This document shows, piece by piece, positions 9,312-18,352 of a stretch of 64,000 bases of DNA; within the stretch, counting starts at the first letter, position 1, and each line of letters starts with the position of its first letter. Origin of the DNA: J054 sp965221985 (GTDB taxonomy: Bacteria > Pseudomonadota > Gammaproteobacteria > Steroidobacterales > GCA-2729495); the NCBI GenBank assembly GCA_965221985.1, contig OZ244928.1, forward strand, positions 2,542,001-2,606,000, given 5' to 3'. The notes beneath the pieces are model-generated. The model had not been told where the DNA came from. It saw nothing but the letters and a program-made list of their open reading frames with translations, and did no database searches. A program made the translations under genes and the position numbers.

Positions 9312-9794
9312 ATGCCCCTAATTGACCGCGAGCCCGTAATGGCGGAACTGACCGTCGCCGCTGTTATTGAGCGCGGGGGTAAATTCCTCATTGTTGAAGA
9401 ATCAGTGGCTGGCGAAAAACTCATTAATCAACCCGCCGGTCATGTGGAGCTGGGCGAGACTGTGGTCGAGGCAGTGATTCGCGAAACACAGGAAGAGACG
9501 GCTTGGGGGTTCCAACCCGCGGCCGTAGTCGGTACCTATCTATGGCATCGCGAGGAAGGCGATCAGGCGTTCTTGAGAATCGCGTTTTGCGGCGAACTCG
9601 GGAATCACGATGCCGAACAAGAACTCGACGACGGGATAGTGCGCGCCTTTTGGCTCAGCCGGGATGCCTTGGCACTGCGTGAACATCGCTTACGAAGTCC
9701 AATGGTTTTGCGGTGCATTGACGACTATCTAGGTGGGCAACGCCTACCCGTAGACCTCATTCATAATTTGAACCTTGACGCACGGACAGCCTGA
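9312..9794 (+). CDS. nudJ: NUDIX hydrolase, NudJ-like phosphatase
   Basis: A 160-residue NUDIX protein. The core is GHVELGETVVEAVIRETQEETAW, a full NUDIX box in which the last position is Trp rather than Gly. It is preceded by the NQPAGHVE strand typical of NudJ (YmfB), which removes phosphate from HMP-PP and nucleoside di- and triphosphates. In E. coli nudJ lies directly upstream of mnmA, as here, which supports the subfamily. Start uncertain: ATG 9312 gives a nine-residue polar leader, ATG 9339 begins directly at MAELTVAAVI; neither has a strong Shine-Dalgarno. Confidence 0.82.
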   Translation: MPLIDREPVMAELTVAAVIERGGKFLIVEESVAGEKLINQPAGHVELGETVVEAVIRETQEETAWGFQPAAVVGTYLWHREEGDQAFLRIAFCGELGNHDAEQELDDGIVRAFWLSRDALALREHRLRSPMVLRCIDDYLGGQRLPVDLIHNLNLDARTA

Positions 9795-10024
9795 ACTTGT
9801 CTTGCTGCGCACTACAAGAATCAGTGGACTGCGCCAGTTGCTAGAATAGCACTAAGAACATTCCAGCCATTAGGTCTAGCAATAGGCTTTTTTCCCGATA
9901 AATCTTATTAAATATTATATAGTTAACTCGTTTATTTACTCTAATTTCGAGTTATTGCAGATCTTCCACCGACTGAAGCGCCCCCCGCAAAGTCCTTTGC
10001 CCACCCTGCCCACACACATGAATC
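9795..10024. other. Intergenic region between nudJ and mnmA, AT-rich core
   Basis: No gene is seen. Positions about 9890-9960 are clearly more AT-rich than the surroundings and include several TATA/TTAA steps (for example ATTATATAG near 9916), consistent with promoter DNA for mnmA. I could not define a -35/-10 pair, and no terminator hairpin with a U-run was found. Confidence 0.35.
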
Positions 10025-11149
10025 ATGGCCAAGAACACTGACAAGGTAATGGTTGCGCTATCTGGCGGAGTGGATTCGGCGGTGGCTGCCCTGTGCCTGC
10101 TGCGCGCGGGCTGCCAGGTCGAAGCACTGCATATGACCAACTGGGAAGACGATGACGGCTATTGCGCTGCCGCCCGCGATTTTCAGGATGCACGCCGTGT
10201 TTGCAGTGAATTGGGGATCAGCCTGCACCGCGTTAATTTTAGCCGCGAGTATCGTGAGCGCGTGTTCGCCAATTTTCTAGACGAATATCGTGCGGGCCGC
10301 ACGCCGAATCCCGACGTACTCTGCAATCGCGAAATAAAGTTCGGTGTTTTTCTAAAACACGCCCGGCGACTGGGGGCGCAAGGAATTGCCACCGGACACT
10401 ATGCACGGGTCAGCGAAGACCAGCCCAGTAAGTTGCTGAAGGCCTTGGATTCGTCCAAGGATCAAAGCTATTTCTTGCATGCGGTGAGTACCGATGCGCT
10501 GGCAAATACAATGTTCCCCCTAGGCGAGTTGCGCAAGTCCCAGGTGCGTGAGATGGCTAACAGCGCGGGTCTGCCGGTGCATGCGAAACGTGATAGCACG
10601 GGTATTTGTTTTATCGGCGAACGGCCTTTTCGCGAATTTCTATCGCGATACGTCAATGGTGCGACCGGCGCCATGGAAACTCCATCAGGGCAAGTTCTGG
10701 GGGAGCATCAAGGTTTGATGTTTTACACCATTGGCCAGCGGCAGGGTTTGGGTATCGGTGGTCACGCTGACGCCGAGTCTGGCGCTTGGTACGTCGCGGG
10801 CAAAGACAGCGCGCGCAACGCATTGATCGTAGTACAGGGTCGCGACGACCCGGCCCTCTGGTCCGCAAGCCTGGTAGCAAGCCGACCCCATTGGATCACG
10901 GCAGCGCCGGCATCCATTGCCTCGGGTAAGGCCGTGGGCTTGCGGGCGAAGATTCGCCATCGTCAGCCCGAGGTGGATTGCAGCATTCGGTTGATTAGCC
11001 AGGATCGACTGCAGGTGGACTTCGACCAGCCCCAGTGGGCGGTGGCGCCCGGCCAGTATGTGGTTTTTTACCAGGGTGATGAGTGCCTCGGCGGTGCTTT
11101 GATTGAATCATCTAAGACAGCCCAGCTGCCCGTCGCGAAGACAGCGTAA
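10025..11149 (+). CDS. mnmA: tRNA-specific 2-thiouridylase MnmA
   Basis: Adds sulfur to U34 of tRNA Lys, Glu and Gln, receiving it from the Tus relay. The 374 residues show the PP-loop SGGVDSAVAA near the N-terminus, HMTNWEDDDGYC, and the two catalytic cysteines in NPDVLCNREIKF and DSTGICFIGERPF. TIGQRQGLGIGG begins the central domain, and a C-terminal beta-barrel follows. Length matches E. coli MnmA (368). Start ATG 10025 has weak upstream Shine-Dalgarno sequence; the first in-frame alternative would delete the PP-loop. Confidence 0.97.
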   Translation: MAKNTDKVMVALSGGVDSAVAALCLLRAGCQVEALHMTNWEDDDGYCAAARDFQDARRVCSELGISLHRVNFSREYRERVFANFLDEYRAGRTPNPDVLCNREIKFGVFLKHARRLGAQGIATGHYARVSEDQPSKLLKALDSSKDQSYFLHAVSTDALANTMFPLGELRKSQVREMANSAGLPVHAKRDSTGICFIGERPFREFLSRYVNGATGAMETPSGQVLGEHQGLMFYTIGQRQGLGIGGHADAESGAWYVAGKDSARNALIVVQGRDDPALWSASLVASRPHWITAAPASIASGKAVGLRAKIRHRQPEVDCSIRLISQDRLQVDFDQPQWAVAPGQYVVFYQGDECLGGALIESSKTAQLPVAKTA

Positions 11150-11164
11150 TCCGAGACGATCCGC

Positions 11165-11210
11165 TATAATCCGCCGCCTTGCAATCGCCCCGCGATCGCA
11201 TGGGCGGGGC
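11165..11210 (+). promoter_or_regulatory. Candidate -10 box and GC hairpin in the acnA leader
   Basis: A perfect TATAAT lies at 11165-11170, 80 bp before the acnA start, but no good -35 is seen 16-18 bp upstream. Just downstream, GCCCCGC (11187-11193) pairs with GCGGGGC (11204-11210) across a 10-nt loop. No U-run follows, so it is more likely a leader hairpin than a terminator for mnmA. Confidence 0.4.
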
Positions 11211-11249
11211 TTCCCCACGCCGGCCAGCAAAAATCTATTGGAGATACCC

Positions 11250-13916
11250 ATGGCGCAAACCCCTAATGCGAAGTCGACACTGTCCGTGAACGGCCAGGAC
11301 TATCAGATTTACCGGCTAGATGCCGTCAGCGAGGGCCACGTCGCGCGTTTGCCCTACGCGCTAAAAATCTTGCTGGAAAATCTCTTGCGCCACGCCGACG
11401 GCGGCGATGTGACGCCGGATGACATCAGTGCCTTGGCGAACTGGGATCCGCAAGCTGAACCGAATCATGAGATCGCCTTCACGCCCGCGCGCGTCATCTT
11501 GCAAGATTTCACCGGTGTGCCGGCCGTGGTCGATCTGGCCGCCATGCGTGATGCTGTGGTTGAACTGGGTGGTGACGCTGAGGCCATTAATCCATTGTCG
11601 CCGGCTGAATTGGTCATCGATCATTCAGTGCAGGTGGATAACTACGGCAGTGCCGACGCTTTGTCGCGCAACAATGCCATCGAATTTCAGCGCAATAAGG
11701 AGCGTTATACCTTTTTGCGCTGGGGCCAAAACGCCTTTGATAACTTTAAAGTCGTGCCGCCCAACACGGGTATCGTGCATCAAGTCAACCTGGAGTATTT
11801 GGCGCGCGTGGTCTTCGACAAGGAAGCCAAGGGCGAACGATTAGCCTACCCCGACACCTTGGTGGGCACGGATTCCCACACCACTATGGTCAATGGACTG
11901 GGCGTGCTGGGCTGGGGCGTTGGCGGTATCGAAGCCGAAGCGGCCATGTTGGGCCAAGCTGTCACCATGCTGATACCGCAAGTCATCGGTTTTCGACTGT
12001 CCGGCAAATTGCGCGAAGGCACAACCGCCACAGACCTGGTCTTGACGGTGACCGACATGCTGCGCGATCGCGGCGTGGTAGGTAAATTCGTCGAGTTCTT
12101 CGGTGATGGCTTGAGTGAGCTGCCCCTGGCCGACCGGGCAACTTTGGGCAACATGGCGCCCGAGTTCGGCAGTACCTGCGGCATTTTTCCCATTGACGGT
12201 GAAACGCTGCGCTATCTCGAACTCTCGGGCCGCGACCCGCAGCAAATCGCCTTGGTGGAAGCTTATGCCAAGGCGCAGGGCTTGTGGCGCGCTGACGGCC
12301 AGCCCGATCCTCTGTATTCGGACATTCTGGAGCTGAACCTCGATTCGGTTGAACCCAGTATTGCCGGTCCCAAGCGGCCGCATGATCGAATTTTGCTGAA
12401 AGACGCGGCACCCACACATCAACGCGATGCCAAAGACATTCTCGCGAGCCGCGGGACTGAGAAACGCAAGACGAACGCTGAACGTCAGGGTGAACGCTTT
12501 GAAATGGAAGACGGCGCCATCTTGATCGCGGCCATTACCAGTTGCACGAACACTTCCAATCCGTCGGTAATGTTGGCCGCGGGTCTGCTGGCGCGGAATG
12601 CCTTGGCCAAGGGATTGCGGACCAAGCCCTGGGTGAAGACCAGCCTGGCGCCCGGTTCGCGAGTGGTCAGCAATTATCTTGAAAAATCCGGACTCAATGA
12701 TGATCTCGATGCCCTGGGTTACAACATCGTGGGCTTTGGCTGCACTACTTGTATCGGTAATTCCGGGCCGCTAGATCCCGCCATTGATAAGGCGGTGCGT
12801 GACAGCCAGATGTTGGGTTGTAGTGTGCTGTCTGGGAACCGGAATTTCGAAGGCCGGATTCATCCCTTGGTACAAATGAACTATTTGGCGTCGCCTCCCC
12901 TAGTGGTCGCCTACGGCTTGGCTGGCAATATGAACATCGATATCACCCGCGATCCCCTGGGCAAGGATGCCGACGGTAAACCGGTCTATTTGAAAGATAT
13001 TTGGCCCAGTCAGGGTGAAATTCAGGCCTTGAGCCTGGCGAACATCGACTCGAACATGTTCCAAGATAGTTACGCGGGCGTATTTTCAGGTGACGAAAAC
13101 TGGAATGGCTTGACGGTGCCCACGGGTCAAGCCTATGCCTGGGAAGCCGATTCGACCTATGTTCGAAATCCTCCATATTTCAATGGGATGTCGAAAGTTC
13201 CTCAAGAAATTTCAGATATCGAGGGCGCGCGGGTTTTGGCCCTACTGGGTGACTCAGTCACCACGGACCACATTTCCCCCGCCGGTTCCATCGCCAAGGA
13301 CGGCCCCGCTGGGCAGTACTTGGTAGACCAAGGCGTCGCACATAAGGATTTCAACTCCTACGGTTCTCGACGCGGCAACCACGAGGTCATGATGCGCGGA
13401 ACCTTCGCGAATATTCGTTTGCGCAATCTCCTCGCCCCAGGCACCGAAGGCGGTTGGACTCGCCATCAGCCTAGTAACGAAGAAATGTCTATTTTCGACG
13501 CCGCCATGCGTTACCAAGCCGAGGGCACGCCTTTGGTGGTCTTGGCCGGTAAGGAGTATGGCACTGGGTCGTCGCGTGACTGGGCGGCTAAGGGCACGGT
13601 TCTGTTGGGCGTTAAGGCCGTCATCGCGGCGAGCTTTGAACGCATCCACCGCTCGAATTTGATCGGTATGGGCGTGTTGCCCCTGCAATTCAAAGACGGT
13701 GAAAGCGCTGCCAGCTTGGGCCTGACGGGAACGGAAACTTTTTCCATTGCCGGTCTTGATGGTGGCGCGGCTAAGACCGTGCAAGTAACTGCCAAGACGG
13801 CCGACGGCAGTGAGAAGAACTTCACGGCGAGGGTACGCATCGACACACCCAAAGAACAGGACTACTACAGCAACGGCGGCATCTTGCACTATGTCTTAAG
13901 ACAGCTTGCCGCCTGA
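11250..13916 (+). CDS. acnA: Aconitate hydratase A
   Basis: Isomerises citrate and isocitrate in the TCA cycle using a [4Fe-4S] cluster. The 888 residues match AcnA/IRP1-type aconitases (~890). Cluster cysteines appear in ITSCTNTSNPSV and FGCTTCIGNSGPL. Other marks are VGTDSHTTMVNGLGVLGWGVGGIEAEA in pieces and the swivel-domain motif GKEYGTGSSRDWAAKG. The frame stays open upstream to 11103, but ATG 11250 follows TTGGAGATACCC and matches the family N-terminus. The sirtuin gene begins 5 bp after the stop and is likely co-transcribed, a plausible link between acyl-lysine removal and TCA enzymes. Confidence 0.97.
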   Translation: MAQTPNAKSTLSVNGQDYQIYRLDAVSEGHVARLPYALKILLENLLRHADGGDVTPDDISALANWDPQAEPNHEIAFTPARVILQDFTGVPAVVDLAAMRDAVVELGGDAEAINPLSPAELVIDHSVQVDNYGSADALSRNNAIEFQRNKERYTFLRWGQNAFDNFKVVPPNTGIVHQVNLEYLARVVFDKEAKGERLAYPDTLVGTDSHTTMVNGLGVLGWGVGGIEAEAAMLGQAVTMLIPQVIGFRLSGKLREGTTATDLVLTVTDMLRDRGVVGKFVEFFGDGLSELPLADRATLGNMAPEFGSTCGIFPIDGETLRYLELSGRDPQQIALVEAYAKAQGLWRADGQPDPLYSDILELNLDSVEPSIAGPKRPHDRILLKDAAPTHQRDAKDILASRGTEKRKTNAERQGERFEMEDGAILIAAITSCTNTSNPSVMLAAGLLARNALAKGLRTKPWVKTSLAPGSRVVSNYLEKSGLNDDLDALGYNIVGFGCTTCIGNSGPLDPAIDKAVRDSQMLGCSVLSGNRNFEGRIHPLVQMNYLASPPLVVAYGLAGNMNIDITRDPLGKDADGKPVYLKDIWPSQGEIQALSLANIDSNMFQDSYAGVFSGDENWNGLTVPTGQAYAWEADSTYVRNPPYFNGMSKVPQEISDIEGARVLALLGDSVTTDHISPAGSIAKDGPAGQYLVDQGVAHKDFNSYGSRRGNHEVMMRGTFANIRLRNLLAPGTEGGWTRHQPSNEEMSIFDAAMRYQAEGTPLVVLAGKEYGTGSSRDWAAKGTVLLGVKAVIAASFERIHRSNLIGMGVLPLQFKDGESAASLGLTGTETFSIAGLDGGAAKTVQVTAKTADGSEKNFTARVRIDTPKEQDYYSNGGILHYVLRQLAA

Positions 13917-13921
13917 CGCCT

Positions 13922-14659
13922 ATGAGCAGCCCGCCGGAGGCGCTCATCGCCGCCCTGCGTGACGCGCGGCATCTGATGGTGCTAACCGGTTCCGGTGTGT
14001 CGGTTAACAGTGGCATTCCCACCTTCCGCGAAGCGGGCACCGGTTTGTGGGCTCGCTTTCGTCCTGAAGATCTCGCGACCCCGGAAGCTTTTGCACGGGA
14101 TCCGGCCTTGGTATCAGCGTGGTACGAGTGGCGGCGTGATTTGATCAAATCGGCGAATCCGAATCCGGCCCATTTTGCCATTGCCGAGTTGCCGGCACTG
14201 ATACCTCAAGTGACGCTCGTGACCCAGAATGTGGATGGATTGCATCAACGTGCGGGTAGCGCCGACGTCATTGAATTTCACGGCAATATTCACCGTGATC
14301 GTTGCGCAGAGCACGGCATTCAATCCGCGTACGCCGACAATGAAAATCTGCCCAGGCGCTGTCCCGAGTGCGCGGAGGCGCTCAGGCCCGATGTGGTTTG
14401 GTTTGGAGAAGCAATTCCGGCCGCGGCGCTCAGTGCCAGTCTCCAGGCCGCGGCCACCTGCGATGCCTTGATCGTGGCTGGCACGGCCGGCCAGGTCTAT
14501 CCCGCTGCCGGCTTGGCCGAGACCGCCAAGAGCAACGCCGCCTGTGTCATCGAGGTCAACACGCAAGCAAGTGCTTTAAGCGGCCTCGCGGATTACCAGC
14601 TGGTCGGTCCGGCCGAGGAGCAGTTGCCAAACTTAGTGAGCGCACTAAAGGCTTGTTAA
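13922..14659 (+). CDS. Sir2-family NAD-dependent protein deacylase (CobB-like)
   Basis: A 245-residue class III sirtuin that removes acyl groups from protein lysines with NAD+. Visible are the NAD-binding loop TGSGVSVNSGIPTFRE, QNVDGLHQRAG and catalytic His120 in EFHGN. Tyr68 and Arg71 in AWYEWRR occupy the YxxR pair that in SIRT5 and CobB confers desuccinylase activity. The zinc module is unusual: C128-x2-H131 and C147-x2-C150, so one ligand appears to be His rather than Cys. It starts 5 bp after acnA and its end overlaps the convergent TPR gene by 4 bp. Confidence 0.9.
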   Translation: MSSPPEALIAALRDARHLMVLTGSGVSVNSGIPTFREAGTGLWARFRPEDLATPEAFARDPALVSAWYEWRRDLIKSANPNPAHFAIAELPALIPQVTLVTQNVDGLHQRAGSADVIEFHGNIHRDRCAEHGIQSAYADNENLPRRCPECAEALRPDVVWFGEAIPAAALSASLQAAATCDALIVAGTAGQVYPAAGLAETAKSNAACVIEVNTQASALSGLADYQLVGPAEEQLPNLVSALKAC

Positions 14660-15426
14660 TTCAGCTGTAGGCTCGGCACTTCCAATTCTGCGGCGCGGTA
14701 ACCCGGCGCAATACTGAGAGCCTTGTCCATGGCTTCATTGGCTTCCGCAAGCTTATCCAGATCTCTCGCCACACGAGATTTGTAGAGCCAGGCTTCTGCT
14801 TCGCCCCAAACGGGATAATCTTCGCTAGCCTGCTGGTAGTTGCCGAATTGCTCGATGGCATCGTCGAGTCGCTGCGCTGCTTTTTCCTTGTCGCCGCCGA
14901 AGGCCGACGGGCGAAAGTACAAACTGATGGCCTCCGCCAAAATAACGCGGGGATTCGCAGCGTCTATGGCCATGGCTTTGTCCAATGCGCTATTCGCCGC
15001 CATCCCTCTAGTCGCTGCCCTTAGCATGTAAAAAGGCGCACTCACGCCGTAGCAGGTTGCCTTTAGTGCATGGGCCTCTGCAAAATCTTTGTCAGCCTTT
15101 AAGCGCTTTTTTAGTATTTTAATGCAGTCGTTCAAGTGACCCTTGGACACTTTTTTCCGTTCGAAGGTCAATTCGCCCAACCGATAGTGCGCATAGGCGC
15201 GATAGTAGTCACCCAGGGCACTTTCATGTTCGCCCAATTGTGCAATGATTTGGTCTAGACCCTCTTCATCGCCAAGGATCACGAGGTCATCAAGTTGGTC
15301 GCGCAATTCCACAAGATTGCCCTCGGCGCAGACGGCGCCGGCTAGCAGTAGGAATAGGATTCCGAAAAAACGCGGATATTTTTCCTTACCAATAATTGGT
15401 TTTTTTAGCACCTGTTTTTCCTTCAT
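14656..15426 (-). CDS. Secreted TPR-repeat protein
   Basis: A 256-residue protein with a long basic N-region, a hydrophobic segment (FFGILFLLLAGAV) and a likely signal-peptidase site after VCA, so probably periplasmic. The rest is helical with tetratricopeptide-like pairs: YYRAYAHYRLGEL, AEAHALKATCYG, ANPRVILAEAISLYF and a terminal AEANEAMDKALSIAPGY. The FRPSAFGGDKEKA segment is conserved in a family of small exported TPR proteins of unknown role. The ATG is the only candidate before the signal peptide. Divergent from tatD; the partner is unknown. Confidence 0.72.
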   Translation of the reverse strand: MKEKQVLKKPIIGKEKYPRFFGILFLLLAGAVCAEGNLVELRDQLDDLVILGDEEGLDQIIAQLGEHESALGDYYRAYAHYRLGELTFERKKVSKGHLNDCIKILKKRLKADKDFAEAHALKATCYGVSAPFYMLRAATRGMAANSALDKAMAIDAANPRVILAEAISLYFRPSAFGGDKEKAAQRLDDAIEQFGNYQQASEDYPVWGEAEAWLYKSRVARDLDKLAEANEAMDKALSIAPGYRAAELEVPSLQLN

Positions 15427-15486
15427 GATCTCAGGCCAAGTGTTTTTGGCTACAAATCCCTAGTCTATTACGAGTACGATCCTGAC

Positions 15487-16323
15487 ATGACAGTGGAAAC
15501 TATCGACTTGATTGACATTGGGGTCAACCTGACCCACGAAAGCTTCGCAGCTGATCGGTCCGCGGTTCTAGCCCGAGCCGCGGCAGCGGGTGTTTCACGA
15601 CTCATCGTGACGGGGGCGACCCTGTCCGGCAGCCGCTCCGCAGCGGCATTGGCGGCCGATGACCCGGGCAGGCTCTACGCCACCGCCGGTGTCCATCCCC
15701 ATCATGCAGACGAATTCGATGATGCCGGTATTTCGGATTTACGGGCCATCGCGGCATCGCCCGGTGTTGTCGCCATCGGCGAGTGTGGACTGGATTATTT
15801 TCGTAACTATTCCCCACGCGAGTCGCAAATTAGCGCTTTCGAACGGCAATTGGCACTGGCGGCCGAGCTGCGGCAGCCGGTATTTCTGCACCAACGAGAC
15901 GCGCATCAGGATTTCCTGCCCCGGGTGCGCGACTACCGCGAGCAACTGCCCGGCGGCGTTGCCCACTGTTTCACCGCTGGGCCGAATGAACTCAAGGCCT
16001 ATCTAGATCTGGGGCTCTATGTCGGTATTACCGGCTGGATTTGCGATGAACGCCGGGCGGCAGACCTGCGCGAGGCGGTCCGTTACCTCCCGCTTGATCG
16101 CGTGCTTTTAGAAACCGATGCGCCCTACCTGTTGCCCCGGGACTTGTCCGAGAAGCCCAGCGGCCGGCGTAACGAACCCGCCTACTTACCGCATATTTTG
16201 CACAAGGCCGCTGGCTACATGGGATGCTCGCCGGCTGAACTTGCGGCAGCCGCCACTCGAAATACCGAGAACCTGTTCAATTTAGCTGGGCCGGAACGGA
16301 TTGATCAGACCGGCGGCCATTAG
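15487..16323 (+). CDS. tatD: TatD family metal-dependent hydrolase/DNase
   Basis: A 278-residue TIM-barrel nuclease. It matches E. coli TatD almost end to end in key segments: DIGVNLT, TAGVHPHHADEF, AIGECGLDYFRN, VFLHQRDAHQDF, AHCFTAG, YVGITGWICDERR, LLETDAPYLLPRDL and RRNEPAYLPHIL. The metal ligands (second HxH, E of GECGLD, two further His, and Asp of ETDAPY) are present. TatD has 3'-5' exonuclease and AP-endonuclease activity, and despite its name is not needed for Tat transport; no tatABC gene is near. Confidence 0.94.
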   Translation: MTVETIDLIDIGVNLTHESFAADRSAVLARAAAAGVSRLIVTGATLSGSRSAAALAADDPGRLYATAGVHPHHADEFDDAGISDLRAIAASPGVVAIGECGLDYFRNYSPRESQISAFERQLALAAELRQPVFLHQRDAHQDFLPRVRDYREQLPGGVAHCFTAGPNELKAYLDLGLYVGITGWICDERRAADLREAVRYLPLDRVLLETDAPYLLPRDLSEKPSGRRNEPAYLPHILHKAAGYMGCSPAELAAAATRNTENLFNLAGPERIDQTGGH

Positions 16324-16340
16324 CCGGCCAGCGAGAGGTT

Positions 16341-16937
16341 TCAGGCTTCGCGGATCAAGTGATCCACTTGCGCCGAGACCGCTTCGTGCCGAAGTTGGTC
16401 CCAAGCAACGCGATAGTTTTCCGCGGTTCTCATTTTCGGATCGCGGGCAGCATCTTCTTGTTTAACAAGATCATCGAATAAGATGACATTGCTGGGTAGG
16501 CCCTTGGAAAACTCGGCGCCGGATGAAAAAACCACGAAGCCGCGCACCGTCACATTGGGTACCAGGCGCTGTACGGCTGCCATTCGGTCGTAGAGAAATT
16601 GTTGCGGGTTGCTAAAAGTAAATCGACGCCGATCCGCAAGCACTGTCCAATCTTGCATCGCGTCGCTACCAAAGACATGGCCCGTCACGTCTTTCACGTC
16701 CAAGACCAAAATACCTCGCGGTGTCAGGGCGGCGTGCTCAATATGTATTTCACCGCCGTCACTATCTGGAATAATAAAGTTACTAAGTAGTCCATCGGTC
16801 ACGCGCCGTAGACGGCGCATCGGACTACGCTCGGAACGCCGGCGACGCAGATACAACAAGGCAAGCAGACCAAGCATCGCGACTGCCAGGCCGATCAGAA
16901 GCAGTAAACGCTGCGAATCACTGTCTAGTCCAGGCAT
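16341..16937 (-). CDS. Membrane-anchored NERD-domain protein
   Basis: A 198-residue protein with one N-terminal membrane helix (about 9-27), a basic stretch of Arg residues, then a NERD (nuclease-related) domain. The latter shows IIPDSDGGEIHIEHAALTPRGILVLDVKDVTGHVFG, the usual D..VVLTP.GIFVIEVK..G pattern, followed by a conserved Trp. NERD domains share the restriction-endonuclease fold, with Asp/Glu-x-Lys catalytic residues (here DVK), but no function is proven. It follows thrC by 28 bp on the same strand. Confidence 0.8.
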   Translation of the reverse strand: MPGLDSDSQRLLLLIGLAVAMLGLLALLYLRRRRSERSPMRRLRRVTDGLLSNFIIPDSDGGEIHIEHAALTPRGILVLDVKDVTGHVFGSDAMQDWTVLADRRRFTFSNPQQFLYDRMAAVQRLVPNVTVRGFVVFSSGAEFSKGLPSNVILFDDLVKQEDAARDPKMRTAENYRVAWDQLRHEAVSAQVDHLIREA

Positions 16938-16965
16938 GAGGTGCCCCGGGGTTTCAAGTCAAAGC

Positions 16966-18267
16966 TTAAAGCTGGGAGGCGAATTCGCCAAGCTCCGGCT
17001 CCACGGTTACAAACCGACTGGGTGAGTCCAATAGCTGTGCCAGTACTGGCGGCACGGCGATTTCTACGTCCAACAAGGGTTCTACGATGGTATCGAATTT
17101 CGCTGCGTGGGCTGTGGCAACTACAGCCCAGTGACGCCCCGCCCGGTCATGCGAACTCAAGTTGCGATAAACATGTAATGCCGTGGCGGTGTGGGGACAC
17201 CAGGCCCGTTGATGGCGCCGATACTCCTCTTGAATGGTCTCTCGAATCACGGCATCGCTGACCGACCAGGCGCGAATCTCGCGACCAATGTTGTCCGCGT
17301 CGCCCAGCAGGGCCCTAAGCCTTTCCATGTTGCTGGGATCACCCACGTCCATGGCCGAGGCTAAGGTGGCAATGCTCGGGCGCGGTTGCCAATCTCCGCT
17401 GTTGAGAAAATCCGGTATGGTCTTGTTAGCGTTGGTGGCGAAAACGATCTGCTCGATGGGCAAACCCATACGGCGAGCCCACACACAGGCGAATCCGTTG
17501 CCTAGGTTGCCCGTGGGAATAATAAAACTCGTGGCCTTTCCGGTTTCGCGCCAATGCTCGAGACTTGCTTTTGCGTAATAAGCCGCCTGCGGCAGTAGCC
17601 GGCCGACATTGATACTGTTGGCCGAGCACAGGCTGTGCTGCGCGCTAAGTTGCTCATCGGCGAACGCTTCTTTGACCAAGCGCTGGCAATCATCGAATTC
17701 ACCGCGTACGGAGAGTGAAATCACATTGTCGCCCCAGCAAGTTAGCTGATGCTGCTGGCGCGGGGACACGCGGCCATCGGGAAACAAGACAACGACGCGT
17801 AAGCCCGGGCGTTTATGAAAGGCGGCAGCCACCGCTCCGCCGGTGTCTCCAGAGGTTGCCACCAGAATCGTTACGGGCGGTTTCGCGTACTTGCCTTGAG
17901 CAACGATTCGGGCCATACAGGCTGCTAGAAATCTTGCGCCGACATCCTTGAAAGCGGCCGTTGGCCCATGAAACATTTCCAATACCGACAAGGGTGCTTC
18001 GCCGGTTTCCAATGGCTGCAAAGGCACCGGGAAATTGAGTGCGTCGCCACAAATATCCTCAAGCTCATTGGCCAAGCTTGAACCGTCGAAAAATGGCCTT
18101 AGTAGGCGCTGTGCAATTTGGGGGAAATCATCGCAGTCACCAAAGTCATCGGGTGAGAATGATGGCAGAGATGCGGGCACGTACAGGCCGCCATCGGGTG
18201 CCGTGCCACTCATGATGGCCTGTTCCAAGGCGACGACGGAAGCATCGCGGGTGCTAGTGAATCGCAT
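16966..18267 (-). CDS. thrC: Threonine synthase
   Basis: Converts O-phosphohomoserine to threonine with PLP. The 433 residues match E. coli ThrC (428). The N-terminus MRFTSTRD and GLYVP are typical, and the PLP-binding Lys is in FHGPTAAFKDVGARFLA. The glycine-rich phosphate loop is in TSGDTGGAVAAAF, and a later FIIPTGNLGNGFA is conserved. It lies 85 bp downstream of thrA on the same strand. No homoserine kinase gene separates them, unlike thrABC of enterobacteria. Confidence 0.95.
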   Translation of the reverse strand: MRFTSTRDASVVALEQAIMSGTAPDGGLYVPASLPSFSPDDFGDCDDFPQIAQRLLRPFFDGSSLANELEDICGDALNFPVPLQPLETGEAPLSVLEMFHGPTAAFKDVGARFLAACMARIVAQGKYAKPPVTILVATSGDTGGAVAAAFHKRPGLRVVVLFPDGRVSPRQQHQLTCWGDNVISLSVRGEFDDCQRLVKEAFADEQLSAQHSLCSANSINVGRLLPQAAYYAKASLEHWRETGKATSFIIPTGNLGNGFACVWARRMGLPIEQIVFATNANKTIPDFLNSGDWQPRPSIATLASAMDVGDPSNMERLRALLGDADNIGREIRAWSVSDAVIRETIQEEYRRHQRAWCPHTATALHVYRNLSSHDRAGRHWAVVATAHAAKFDTIVEPLLDVEIAVPPVLAQLLDSPSRFVTVEPELGEFASQL

Positions 18268-18352
18268 GATGGCTTTGTCTGAGTTGGTCTTGCTGTCTAC
18301 GCTTAGTGTGTCTGCCGAACGCCTTTACCGAGTATAGGTTGGGGGCGCTATG

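Noticed and set aside
11103..11249. N-terminal extension of AcnA
   Set aside because: In-frame but overlaps the end of mnmA and is not aconitase-like; ATG 11250 has a Shine-Dalgarno.
11841..12422. Long minus-strand open frames inside acnA
   Set aside because: Opposite-strand shadows of a strongly conserved gene in GC-rich DNA; no independent signals.
14656..14659. Overlap of sirtuin and TPR genes as an annotation error
   Set aside because: Both stops are genuine and convergent; a 4-bp overlap is normal.
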